Assembly (NCBI RefSeq): GCF_000374485.1
Contig: NZ_KB894503.1
Location: 62,001-126,000, forward strand
Source of the DNA: Algicola sagamiensis DSM 14643
GTDB lineage: Bacteria > Pseudomonadota > Gammaproteobacteria > Enterobacterales > Alteromonadaceae
Direction: 5' to 3'
DNA: 64,000 bases
How positions within the stretch are numbered: position 1 is the first letter of the stretch; every line of letters begins with the position of its first letter. Below are positions 26,562-35,283 of the stretch, one piece after another. The notes beneath the pieces are model-generated. The model made no database searches, was not told the origin of the DNA, and worked only from the letters and a program-made list of their open reading frames with translations. A program made the position numbers and the translations under genes.

Positions 26562-27647
26562 TTATCCCATCGAGAAAGTATTATTTTTTGAAGGCCAGAA
26601 AATTTGAACACGGCAGCCGGATGTATACGTGATATCAAGGGATACTTTTCCGCCATAAAAAGCGATAACTTTTTTCACCATCGCTAACCCCATACCGCTG
26701 CCTTCGACTTGATCACGGGATTTCAGTGTTTGGAACATTTCAAATATTCGATCTTTATACTGTTCTGGGATCCCTGGTCCATCATCTGTCACAGACAAAT
26801 TATAGCCACCAGTACAAGGCGAGATATCAACTTCGATGATGCCATGGGATTGATGATGGTGTTTAATGACATTACTAATGAGGTTCAACATCACAATTTG
26901 TAATCCTGTTCGGGATAAATTGATGTGGGCTTGTGGCACTGATAGTTCAAAAGCGTCGTTGTTTTTGACCAAACTCAGTGTGTGGTGGCAAAGCTTATGT
27001 AGGTCGACTGTTTCGCTGTCTGATAGCTTTGTATTGACTCTGGCGTATTCAAGTAAATCATTTAAGAGCTTCGTCATCCTGTCTGCACGGTTTTTGATCA
27101 TCCCAAAATGCTCTATCGCCTCTTGAGGAAGATTTTCTGCGTGATCTTTTTCTATCCAGCTGACAAGCTTTTTAATGCCATTCAGGGGCGACTTTAAATC
27201 ATGGGAAGCGACATAAGCGAATTGCTCAAGGTCTTCGTTCGAGCGTTTTAACTCTTTAATCAAATTCTCCCTTTCAGAAATATCTCGAATGGTTCCCACA
27301 AAGTACCGCTGGCCGTCAAGTTGCATCTCATTGACGGCTAACTCCATCGGGTAGCAGCTCCCATCTTTACGTTGTGCAATGATTTCCCTGCCAATGCCGA
27401 TGATTTTTTTTAACCCGGTATCTTTATAATTAGCAAGATATTGATCGTGTTCAACCCGGTAAGGCTCTGGCATGAGCATACTGACATTCTTTCCAATGAC
27501 TTCTTCCGCTTGATAACCAAAGGCTTTGACAGCGGATTGGTTAAAGCTTTGGATCACCCCCATATCATCAATAATGATGAAACCGTCAAGTACGGTATCC
27601 ATAATGATTTCCAACTCAGGAATATCAAATGCTTTTTTCATGGGCAT
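26562..27647 (-). CDS. PAS-domain sensor histidine kinase
   Basis: This encodes 361 aa with no membrane segment, so it is a cytosolic sensor. A PAS domain spans residues about 10-125 (GFIIIDDMGVIQSFNQSAVKAFGY, LMPEPYR, IRDISERE). The dimerisation/phosphoacceptor domain has ASHDLKSPLNGI with the His near residue 150. The ATPase has the N box NLISNVIKHH, DDGPGIPE, FQTLKSRDQVEGSGMGLAMVKK. The PAS sequence resembles FixL-type oxygen sensors, but haem binding cannot be shown. A second in-frame ATG lies at 27641. It is flanked by two near-paralogous receivers. Confidence 0.9.
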   Translation of the reverse strand: MPMKKAFDIPELEIIMDTVLDGFIIIDDMGVIQSFNQSAVKAFGYQAEEVIGKNVSMLMPEPYRVEHDQYLANYKDTGLKKIIGIGREIIAQRKDGSCYPMELAVNEMQLDGQRYFVGTIRDISERENLIKELKRSNEDLEQFAYVASHDLKSPLNGIKKLVSWIEKDHAENLPQEAIEHFGMIKNRADRMTKLLNDLLEYARVNTKLSDSETVDLHKLCHHTLSLVKNNDAFELSVPQAHINLSRTGLQIVMLNLISNVIKHHHQSHGIIEVDISPCTGGYNLSVTDDGPGIPEQYKDRIFEMFQTLKSRDQVEGSGMGLAMVKKVIAFYGGKVSLDITYTSGCRVQIFWPSKNNTFSMG

Positions 27648-27673
27648 TACTCATGTTTTATGCAGAATAAAGT

Positions 27674-28090
27674 TCAGCTGGGTAAACAAACGATCCGCCA
27701 GTAACCTTGCAGCATATCCGCGATACCAAGTAGCTCATCTCCCGCGCTTTCTTTGATAAAATAGCCTGCAATATTATGCTCATAGGTTGCTTTAATATCT
27801 CGTTCGTCATGGGAGGTGGTTAATACGAAAACCACCATATCGTGTAGCAACTCATCTTTACGTATCTCATCAAGGAACTCAATACCGTTCATTCTTGGTA
27901 ACCGTAAGTCTAATAGGGTGATATAAGGCTTTGGTACTTTGTTTTCTTGCAAAAGAGATAATGCTTCCATCCCATCCTTTGCACGGATCACAGGGTTCGC
28001 GATCCGTCTTTTTTTGAGTGCGCGTTCCACTGTGATTGCGTCAACATCATCATCCTCAATTAAAAAAAGTGTGACTTCGTTGTTATTCAT
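27674..28090 (-). CDS. Single-domain response regulator (CheY-like)
   Basis: This encodes 138 aa, a receiver domain only: LIEDDDVD, TLLDLRLPRMNG, LTTS and the Lys in YFIKESAG. The ATG at 28090 overlaps the stop of the decayed kinase upstream by 8 bases, a coupling left from an intact kinase-receiver pair. It is closely similar to the receiver at 26111. With its own kinase lost, it may now serve the PAS kinase at 26562 or be redundant. Confidence 0.88.
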   Translation of the reverse strand: MNNNEVTLFLIEDDDVDAITVERALKKRRIANPVIRAKDGMEALSLLQENKVPKPYITLLDLRLPRMNGIEFLDEIRKDELLHDMVVFVLTTSHDERDIKATYEHNIAGYFIKESAGDELLGIADMLQGYWRIVCLPS

Positions 28091-28326
28091 TGTGATCACC
28101 TTGGCCATGAGTTGGGATAGGCCACTTGATGGAAATTGTGGTGCCATTCGCACCATCTGACTCAATCAAGAGTTTACTTCCCTGGTTTTCAATCATTTTT
28201 TTACAGATAGTTGAGCCCATACGCACTCCTGTCCTCAACCTCTTCTCTAGGTTTGAGCGTTTGGAATGCTTCAAATGCTTTTGCTTGAATGTTTACAGAG
28301 ATACTTAGTCCACCATCACATATCTA
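28083..28326 (-). pseudogene. Decayed C-terminal end of a histidine kinase
   Basis: Only the end of an ATPase domain remains, in two frames. The first part contains DGG near 28317 and FEAFQTLKPREEVED (28234-28278), matching the FQTLxxRDxVEGSG segment of the neighbouring kinases. A frameshift near 28225-28235 then leads to RMGSTICKKMIENQGSKLL...TTISIKWP, matching GMGLAMVKK...VQIFWP. The His box and the N box are gone. The stop overlaps the next receiver's start, as in a true kinase-receiver pair. This is a relic of a third kinase copy. Confidence 0.8.
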
Positions 28327-28369
28327 AAGATCATAAAAAAGAATCTTGTCGTTCAATATTCTCTGATTT

Positions 28370-30103
28370 TTATCCTTGTTGAGGAACTTGAAGGTCTGAA
28401 TTCATGTCCCAAAAAGGAATCAAGAACCGCCTTTCTATCTCGGAATCCGCTAAAGGTGGGGATAAAAAATCACCTTGTATAAACTCAATTGCCCAATCGG
28501 CACAACAATTGATGTCGTCTTGCTGTGCAATATGATTCATTAGTAATTTGAGTCCCATCGCTTTGATCATCATACACATGCCTTTAAGAAACTCTGGTTG
28601 CATTAATTCAGCCTTTGTTTGGATATGATGTTCAATACAGACGGTTTTGAATGGAATGGATTGAAGTAATGCGAAAGAAGAAGCACCAACACCGAAGTTG
28701 CCGAGTGAGAGCTGGACACCGATGTTCTGAAGGGCGGAAAGGACTTTTACTTTTTCATCAAAACGTTTATCCAATGCGTCTTCAGAAATTTCAAAATAAA
28801 TATGATGAGCAATGATTTGATGTTGGTGGAGCAAGGTTTCGACAAAGTCAACAAGGTTTGGGTCCGTGAGCTGACGACTTGTAAGGTGGATCGTCATTGA
28901 TAAAGGATCCGCACATTTTGTGTTCCAAGTCGCAATGGTTTTCATTGCGGTATTCATTTCCCAATAACCAATATCGATCATCAATGAAGACTCTTCCATC
29001 AGAGAGTAAAACTCTTCCGTGGAGTCATCGATATCATCAATTGGGTAAATCAAAGTGGACTTAAACCCAGTTAATCGCTTGGTCTGTGTCGTAAAGACAG
29101 GTTGATACAGTGATTGTATTTTATCTTCAAGGAAAACCCTTTTGACCGCTTCTTCCATCCAGTGGCGTTTTAAATAGGCTTGCTGGAGGTCTTCATCAAA
29201 GAAAGTGAGTTGGTTTCTTCCTTTTTCCTTAGAGCGGTATAGCGCAATATCTGCAAACTTTAACACCTCATCTAAATCTTGAAGTTCATCATTGTAAACA
29301 GCAATACCGATACTGATACTGATCTTAATTTGTAAATTTCCAATAGAAAAACAAGTATCTAAGTTTTTGAGAAGACGCTGTGCCAACTTCACAATCGAAG
29401 GAATATCCTTAAACTGCCGGATGAGAATTGCAAATTCATCTCCGCCAAGACGTGCAAAGAGCTCATTTTTGCGGAGCATACGTTTAACAGCGTTGGTCAT
29501 CCGAGTCAGTACTTCATCACCAATATCATGTCCGTAGGTATCATTAATCCATTTAAAGTGGTCAATATCAAAAAGAAGTACAGCGGGCTTGAGAGCACAT
29601 CGGCTAGCCTGCTTGATTAAATCACTGGCGACTTCTTCGAATTTATAACGATTGGCTAATTTTGTGAGATGATCTTTCTCTGCAAGGGTCTTAAATTCCA
29701 AATAATCATTATAGAGCTCTTTGCCCATCTCATGGCGGGCCATTGCATGAATAATTGTTCGCCAGAGGCGAGGGGCACTGACTTCTGATTTAATAATAAA
29801 ATCATGTGCTCCTTCTTTAATACATTGAATCGATAACTCTTCATTACTCCAATTGCTGATCATGATGATGACATATTGATGATCAGGGTTTGCCTTTTTG
29901 ATTTCGTTTAGCAGATCCGTGCCCCTTTTAACGGGCATCATATAGTCGAGAAGAATGAGATCAAACCGTTGGTTGGTTAATATTGCAAGCCCTTCATCAA
30001 CTGTTTCTGCCTCAGTAATTTGGCATTGCAAAGGGCTGCGCTTGAGTACGCGAATCAGTTCTAAACGATCGATTTCATCATCATCTATGAGTAAAATATC
30101 CAT
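28370..30103 (-). CDS. Response regulator with GGDEF and degenerate EAL domains
   Basis: This encodes 577 aa. A receiver (residues 1-120; LLIDDDEID, LLDYMMP, D54-type acceptor, Lys in FIIKSE) is followed by an intact GGDEF diguanylate cyclase (LGGDEFAIL near residue 238; DIDHFKWINDTYGHDIGD). The inhibitory RxxD site reads RKNE, so product inhibition may be weak. The EAL domain is degraded: EAL is KST, DDFG is GNFG and the AExVE segment is lost, so hydrolysis is not expected. It is therefore a phosphorylation-controlled c-di-GMP synthase with a dead EAL. The kinase at 30183-31319 ends 79 bases upstream and is the likely partner. Confidence 0.9.
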   Translation of the reverse strand: MDILLIDDDEIDRLELIRVLKRSPLQCQITEAETVDEGLAILTNQRFDLILLDYMMPVKRGTDLLNEIKKANPDHQYVIIMISNWSNEELSIQCIKEGAHDFIIKSEVSAPRLWRTIIHAMARHEMGKELYNDYLEFKTLAEKDHLTKLANRYKFEEVASDLIKQASRCALKPAVLLFDIDHFKWINDTYGHDIGDEVLTRMTNAVKRMLRKNELFARLGGDEFAILIRQFKDIPSIVKLAQRLLKNLDTCFSIGNLQIKISISIGIAVYNDELQDLDEVLKFADIALYRSKEKGRNQLTFFDEDLQQAYLKRHWMEEAVKRVFLEDKIQSLYQPVFTTQTKRLTGFKSTLIYPIDDIDDSTEEFYSLMEESSLMIDIGYWEMNTAMKTIATWNTKCADPLSMTIHLTSRQLTDPNLVDFVETLLHQHQIIAHHIYFEISEDALDKRFDEKVKVLSALQNIGVQLSLGNFGVGASSFALLQSIPFKTVCIEHHIQTKAELMQPEFLKGMCMMIKAMGLKLLMNHIAQQDDINCCADWAIEFIQGDFLSPPLADSEIERRFLIPFWDMNSDLQVPQQG

Positions 30104-30182
30104 GACTATAAAATAGGGACGAGTCTGATACGATCAAGTTTAGCTTAATTCATTCAGTGTTCGATACAATTGAGTCTTTTGT

Positions 30183-31319
30183 TCAGGTATTCTCCGAATT
30201 ATAAGGCCAAGTGATGATCATACAGGTCCCGTGTTGGCTATCGGAATCGATCCGGACTTGACCGCCGTAATTCTCTACTGTTTTTTTGACAAATGCTAAT
30301 CCAATGCCACTTCCTTCGACTTTATCTCTTGGTTGTAAGGTCTGGAAAATATCCATTGCTTTGTGATGGAGTGACTCGGGAATACCCGGTCCATCGTCCT
30401 GAATATAAAACTCATAGGCATCTTCGAGTAATTCAACTGTGATGGAAATTTTTCCTGATGCTTGATGGTGGTGCTTGATGGCGTTGGAAATCAGGTTTCG
30501 TAAAACGAGTTCGAATGGAGTTCGCTGTATCTCAAGGTTGGCATCCATGCATTCTAGGGTAAAATTTTGCGAGTCTGATAATAAATAAAAGATTTCTTTT
30601 GCTGTTGTTGCTAAAGAAACAGCTTCGATATCATAGTGTTTACGTCCAACCCGCGAGTACATGAGTAAATCTTCGAGAAGCATCAACATTCGATCGCTTC
30701 TCTTTTTGAGGAGTGAAAAATGCGATTTCGATTCTGGAGAAAGGACTTCGTAACAATCCTCTTCCAGCCAGTCTACAATCTTCCGGATGGCATTTGCAGG
30801 GGCTTTTAAGTCATGAGAGGCGATAAATGCAAATTCTTCTAGCTCTTGATTTGAGCGCTCCAGTTCTTCTTGTTTTTTTGCAAGTTCAAGCTCAGTCTTT
30901 TTCAACGAGGTGACATCTGTATGTGCACCGAGCATCCGGGTCGGCTTGCCGGATCCATCACGAATAATTAAGCCGCGGCAACGGATCCAAACTGTTGAGC
31001 CATTTTTGTGCTTGTATCGGACAATTTGATCGTAAATGTGGTTGGAGTCTGCTTGATGACCATTAAAATTATCCATCGCAACTTGTAGATCTTCTGGGAA
31101 GATATTCTCTTGCAACCAAGTGGGTGAATGAGGGATTTCATCAATCTCATAGCCGAAAGTTGCTTTCAATCTTGGGCTGAGCCACTGATGCTCCAGATTT
31201 TCCAGATCCCAATACCAGATCCCATCAAGTGACACCTGCTCCAGCCATTCAAAAGTTGCCGGATCGGATTGAATTTTATGATATAACTCCTCTTTGAGAT
31301 AGTGCTTGGGTTCTTTCAT
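30183..31319 (-). CDS. PAS-domain sensor histidine kinase
   Basis: This encodes 378 aa and is cytosolic. A PAS domain of the PAS_3 type (residues about 25-145; GIWYWDLENLEHQWLSP, GAHTDVTSLKK) precedes a coiled linker, the phosphoacceptor box ASHDLKAPANAI and an ATPase with NLISNAIKHHH, DDGPGIPES and FQTLQPRDKVEGSGIGLAFVKK. The catalytic half is close to that of the kinase at 26562, so both come from one ancestor with swapped sensor domains. It is upstream of the receiver-GGDEF gene and 71 bases after the TonB-dependent receptor. Confidence 0.9.
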   Translation of the reverse strand: MKEPKHYLKEELYHKIQSDPATFEWLEQVSLDGIWYWDLENLEHQWLSPRLKATFGYEIDEIPHSPTWLQENIFPEDLQVAMDNFNGHQADSNHIYDQIVRYKHKNGSTVWIRCRGLIIRDGSGKPTRMLGAHTDVTSLKKTELELAKKQEELERSNQELEEFAFIASHDLKAPANAIRKIVDWLEEDCYEVLSPESKSHFSLLKKRSDRMLMLLEDLLMYSRVGRKHYDIEAVSLATTAKEIFYLLSDSQNFTLECMDANLEIQRTPFELVLRNLISNAIKHHHQASGKISITVELLEDAYEFYIQDDGPGIPESLHHKAMDIFQTLQPRDKVEGSGIGLAFVKKTVENYGGQVRIDSDSQHGTCMIITWPYNSENT

Positions 31320-31390
31320 TCTATCTTTTTATTCGGATGAATTTGTTTCTATCTTATTGAGTTTATATCTCAATTTCGCTTTTCCACAAT

Positions 31391-34237
31391 TTAGAATTGA
31401 TAACGGATCCCTGCATAAAATGAGCGCCCAACATTATCGTATTGTGCTGTGCCTCCAACTACACCTGTAAATCCGAGGGGGATATCCTTATCAAACGCAT
31501 TTTGTGCGCCTGCATAAGCTTTTACCTGTGGGAGAAATTCATAGCCGATTTGAACGTCATGATAGGTGACTGAGCCGACGTATTTCGGAAGGTAGGCTTC
31601 TGGGTTTTTTTGGATTGTTTCTTTGCTATCAAAAAACTGTCGATCCAGGTAGCGGGTGGTCCATGCAACAGAAAATTTATCGATGAAGTAGTCTAGGTTC
31701 AATAGCCCTTGCCATTTTGGGTTTCCCAACTCTTCTCGATCATCACTTTTTGATGTAGGATCATTTTGAAAGGACAGCCCCTCTTGCTTGATTAAGTGTG
31801 TGGCGATGAGTTGCGTGCTCAAATCGCCGTAATCAGTACTAAGGCTGTGATTCAACTCTATATCAAGGCCCGAAGCTTCACTTTTTGCCAGGTTTTGAAA
31901 TTTGGAACGCCACTGGGTGATTTCACCTGTGTCTGGGTCGCGGGTGATCTGGGCACAAAAGTCATTTTGAATACCAGTTGGGTGATCAACACACAAAATA
32001 GCGTTACTCTGTCCACTGAGTGGTTTGATCACATCGTCTATTTCAATATTCCAATAATCAATTGCCATTGAGAAATCAGGCAAGAAATCTGGGGTATAAA
32101 CAACGCCTACCGTTTGACTATGAGATGTTTCAGGTTTTAAGTTGGGGTTTCCACTATCAAGGCCGAAAATAAATGGATTAACTGAGCTTTCAAAATCGTC
32201 AGAAAGCCCAAGTGCTTGGCAATTTGCTTTTCGACGTTCCACATTGTCAGTATCACTCACTGCCTTGATATCGCATGGATCAAACACTTCGTCGAAATTT
32301 CCATTTTGGGGAAGAAATAACTCATTAATATTGGGCGCTCTCACTGCTTTGGAAACTGTTGCTCGTGTTTTAATCGATGATGTTATTTCCCAGTTTAAGC
32401 CGAGTTTCCAGGTAAAATTATCACCAGACGTTGAATAATCAGCCCAGCGACCTGCTATGTCGAAATCAAATTGCTCCATAAAGGCGTAGCCAGAAAAGAG
32501 CGGAATCAATAACTCACTATATGCTTCAGAAACTTTGACTTTTCCAAGCACAGGCTGGGCACCGGAAAATTCAGTGACCCCTTCAACGATGAATGGATCA
32601 GGGCGAGAGTCGCTTTTCTCGCGGCGATGTTCTATACCAAAGGAGATTGAAAGGTCTCCTGCTGGAAGCTCTGCAATTGCAGGGTGTGCCAAAGAAGCAG
32701 AAAAAACGTTTTGAAAGACTTTATCAATCGTGCTTGTTGTCGTTGTCGCCCAACGCTCTGCTGCTGTAGAAACCGTGTTCGAACCGATGAGGCTCACTGG
32801 GATACAACCTTCAACATCAGGCGTATCTGGTGGTGCCTCCAAGGTTGCGCGACAAACAACTTGATTCGTGATTGGGTCAATGACTGCATCAAAAGCATAT
32901 GCCCAGCGTTCTGAGATAAGGTTATTAAAGTTCTTGCTTTCACCGTCCATTTGTCCCCATACAAAGCTCACATCAAGCATCCATTCGCTGATCAGCAAAC
33001 CTTCAAATCCTAAAACACCTTGAGTCACCTGACGTGTATTTTCTTCTCTTCGTTTGGCCATATCGGAGAAAACTTTGGTGATAGGAATGGTCGTCATCTC
33101 TAGTTCATCCATAAACTTACCTAACTCGGGGGAAATAAATCCGTTATCACGGCTAATCTCTTCTTGGTCTGTGAAAATATAGGGGCCTGTGTTTGTTCCT
33201 GTGACTTTACTTCGTTTCGCCTCAACATAGATGATCCTATCTTCTGAGACTTCGTATTGAACCTTTGCATTCGCTGTGATGCGCTTATATTCCGGCTGTA
33301 GGACCTGTTCATCTAAAAAAGGGTCCTGATCACAGTCACCAGCACAACGGAAGTCATCAAAAAAGTTTCCGAGCTTCATTTCTCGAAAATTGCCATTAGG
33401 TTCAAAAAGATACCAAGTACCATCGGGTGACTGAAAAGCACCGTTCCGCTGATACCAGTAGTTTCCGGCGTCTCTGACATGTACTTTATCTGGGACCCCA
33501 TCCCGAATACCTGGTTCATTATCTGGATGATCCATGGTTGCATAGGAGGGAAAGCTGCGATCTTTTGAAAGCAACGTGTCTTGGCCCGCAACTTCAAGTG
33601 AGAAGCCGAGGTTTCCTTTATCATCCGCGAAATTATGCCCAACAGAGAGGCCATACTGATATTCAGAAAAATTACTATCATCCGCACGGCCGCCTTGTGC
33701 GTGTAACTCAACGCCTTCAATGCGTTCCTTAAGAATAAAGTTGACCACGCCTGTGACAGCATCTGCGCCGTATACAGCGGAGGCTCCACCTGTGATCACT
33801 TCCACACGTTCGATCCAACTGACAGGGATGGTATTGATATCGACTTGCGAGGAGCCTGCTTGTCCTGGAACATGTCGTTTTCCGTTCACCAGTACAAGTG
33901 TTCTGATTGCATCAAGTCCTCTTAAATCAAGAAAATTGCTGCCGACAGCACCGACTTCTTCAGTGGTTGTCTGCTGAGAAGTTCCAGCGTGAAAAGAAGG
34001 GAGCTGATTGAGTAAATCACCGATATTGACAGCGCCAGAACGTTCGATCATGGCTTCGTCCATCACCGTTAAAGGATAAGGAGAAACTATGCTTTCCTGA
34101 TAAATTCGTGAACCCGTGACTTGGATCCGTTCGATTTCATCATTGTCTTGCGCGAACTGAGAGGCATATACAGAGGAGCTTCCGGCGAAAAGTAATGCTG
34201 TGAAGCTCAGATTGACGACCGGTTCATGCCACCGCAT
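31391..34237 (-). CDS. TonB-dependent outer-membrane receptor
   Basis: The ATG at 34237 gives 948 aa (a TTG at 34255 is also in frame). A signal peptide (LSFTALLFAGSSSVYA) leads to a TonB-box-like IERIQVTGSRI, a plug domain (SGAVNIGDLLNQLPSF, GGASAVYGADAVTGVVNFILK) and a beta-barrel of about 750 aa that ends in the aromatic SFYAGIRYQF. LVNGKRHVPG resembles the large SusC-independent receptors of Alteromonadales and Xanthomonadales for peptides or glycans. It follows psuK-psuG on the same strand, but a long hairpin lies between. The substrate is unknown. Confidence 0.93.
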   Translation of the reverse strand: MRWHEPVVNLSFTALLFAGSSSVYASQFAQDNDEIERIQVTGSRIYQESIVSPYPLTVMDEAMIERSGAVNIGDLLNQLPSFHAGTSQQTTTEEVGAVGSNFLDLRGLDAIRTLVLVNGKRHVPGQAGSSQVDINTIPVSWIERVEVITGGASAVYGADAVTGVVNFILKERIEGVELHAQGGRADDSNFSEYQYGLSVGHNFADDKGNLGFSLEVAGQDTLLSKDRSFPSYATMDHPDNEPGIRDGVPDKVHVRDAGNYWYQRNGAFQSPDGTWYLFEPNGNFREMKLGNFFDDFRCAGDCDQDPFLDEQVLQPEYKRITANAKVQYEVSEDRIIYVEAKRSKVTGTNTGPYIFTDQEEISRDNGFISPELGKFMDELEMTTIPITKVFSDMAKRREENTRQVTQGVLGFEGLLISEWMLDVSFVWGQMDGESKNFNNLISERWAYAFDAVIDPITNQVVCRATLEAPPDTPDVEGCIPVSLIGSNTVSTAAERWATTTTSTIDKVFQNVFSASLAHPAIAELPAGDLSISFGIEHRREKSDSRPDPFIVEGVTEFSGAQPVLGKVKVSEAYSELLIPLFSGYAFMEQFDFDIAGRWADYSTSGDNFTWKLGLNWEITSSIKTRATVSKAVRAPNINELFLPQNGNFDEVFDPCDIKAVSDTDNVERRKANCQALGLSDDFESSVNPFIFGLDSGNPNLKPETSHSQTVGVVYTPDFLPDFSMAIDYWNIEIDDVIKPLSGQSNAILCVDHPTGIQNDFCAQITRDPDTGEITQWRSKFQNLAKSEASGLDIELNHSLSTDYGDLSTQLIATHLIKQEGLSFQNDPTSKSDDREELGNPKWQGLLNLDYFIDKFSVAWTTRYLDRQFFDSKETIQKNPEAYLPKYVGSVTYHDVQIGYEFLPQVKAYAGAQNAFDKDIPLGFTGVVGGTAQYDNVGRSFYAGIRYQF

Positions 34238-34310
34238 AAATGTATTCCCATACAAAAGAATTATTTATATGCTGTGATCATATCAGGTACATTACATTTT
34301 TGCGTAATTT

Positions 34311-34352
34311 TTCCGAGTTAAAACCAGAAATTACACTGGAATCAACTCGGAA
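34311..34352. terminator. Long hairpin between psuG and the TonB receptor
   Basis: TTCCGAGTT (34311-34319) and AACTCGGAA (34344-34352) are exact complements, with a second small stem (CCAG/CTGG) inside. A-rich sequence flanks it. It may end or attenuate the psuKG transcript before the receptor gene. Confidence 0.45.
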
Positions 34353-34362
34353 TGAAGGCTGA

Positions 34363-35283
34363 CTAAGCGTCAGCTGACAAACTGACTGCTATTCGTGATG
34401 CCAGTTTTGCATTATTGAGAACAAGTTGGATATTTGCGTCCAAACTGTTTCCACCCGTAAGTTCTGCGACTTTTGCAAGCAGGAATGGTGTCGATGCTTT
34501 GCCTTTCACGCCGGCTTTGTCCATTTCTGAAATCGCATTTTGGATTGCGCTATCAATGCTTGCCTTATCCATCGCGTATTCTGACGGGATAGGGTTTGCG
34601 ATGACAGCACCACCTTTCAAGTGAAGTGACCATTTAATGGCCAATGCTTCTGCGATAGCCTCAGGGGTATCGAGACGATAATCCACACCAAAATCGCTCT
34701 CACGAGTATAGAATGCAGGAAGTGTCTCTGTTTGATAGCCAATGACTGGCACACCATTTGTTTCTAGAAATTCAAGTGTTAAACCGATATCCAGAATTGA
34801 CTTCGCACCAGCACAAACAACAGCAACATTGGTGGCTGCAAGTTCTTCTAAATCAGCAGAAATATCAAAAGTTTCCTGTGCCCCGCGATGCACACCGCCA
34901 ATCCCTCCTGTTGCAAAGACTTTGATATCTGCCATTGCCGCAATGATCATGGTTGAAGCAACAGTTGTCGCACCATCTGCCTTTTTCGCGACAATAAATG
35001 GAATATCTCGTCGACTGACTTTGGTGATCGATTGCCCTGTTTTACCAAAATATTCAAGTTCTTCAGCAGTTAATCCAACTTTTAATCGGCCTTGAATCAT
35101 CGCAATTGTTGCAGGGATTGCACCATTGTCACGAACCGTTTGTTCAACCTTTTTCGCGGTTTCGACATTTTGTGGATAGGGCATACCGTGAGAAATAATC
35201 GTTGACTCCAACGCAACAACTGCCTGACCAGACTGAAGGGCTTGTTGAACTTCTGGGTGAATATCAAGATATTGCGCTAGCAT
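34363..35283 (-). CDS. psuG: Pseudouridine-5'-phosphate glycosidase
   Basis: This enzyme cleaves pseudouridine 5'-phosphate to uracil and ribose 5-phosphate. At 306 aa it matches PsuG. VALESTIISHGMPYPQN near residue 24, TVASTMIIAAMADIKVFATGGIGGVHRGA and the ANPIPSEYAM segment are family marks, with the catalytic lysine probably in the KVSRRD region. Its start overlaps the end of psuK by 7 bases, so kinase and glycosidase are coupled: together they degrade pseudouridine from RNA turnover. Confidence 0.93.
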   Translation of the reverse strand: MLAQYLDIHPEVQQALQSGQAVVALESTIISHGMPYPQNVETAKKVEQTVRDNGAIPATIAMIQGRLKVGLTAEELEYFGKTGQSITKVSRRDIPFIVAKKADGATTVASTMIIAAMADIKVFATGGIGGVHRGAQETFDISADLEELAATNVAVVCAGAKSILDIGLTLEFLETNGVPVIGYQTETLPAFYTRESDFGVDYRLDTPEAIAEALAIKWSLHLKGGAVIANPIPSEYAMDKASIDSAIQNAISEMDKAGVKGKASTPFLLAKVAELTGGNSLDANIQLVLNNAKLASRIAVSLSADA

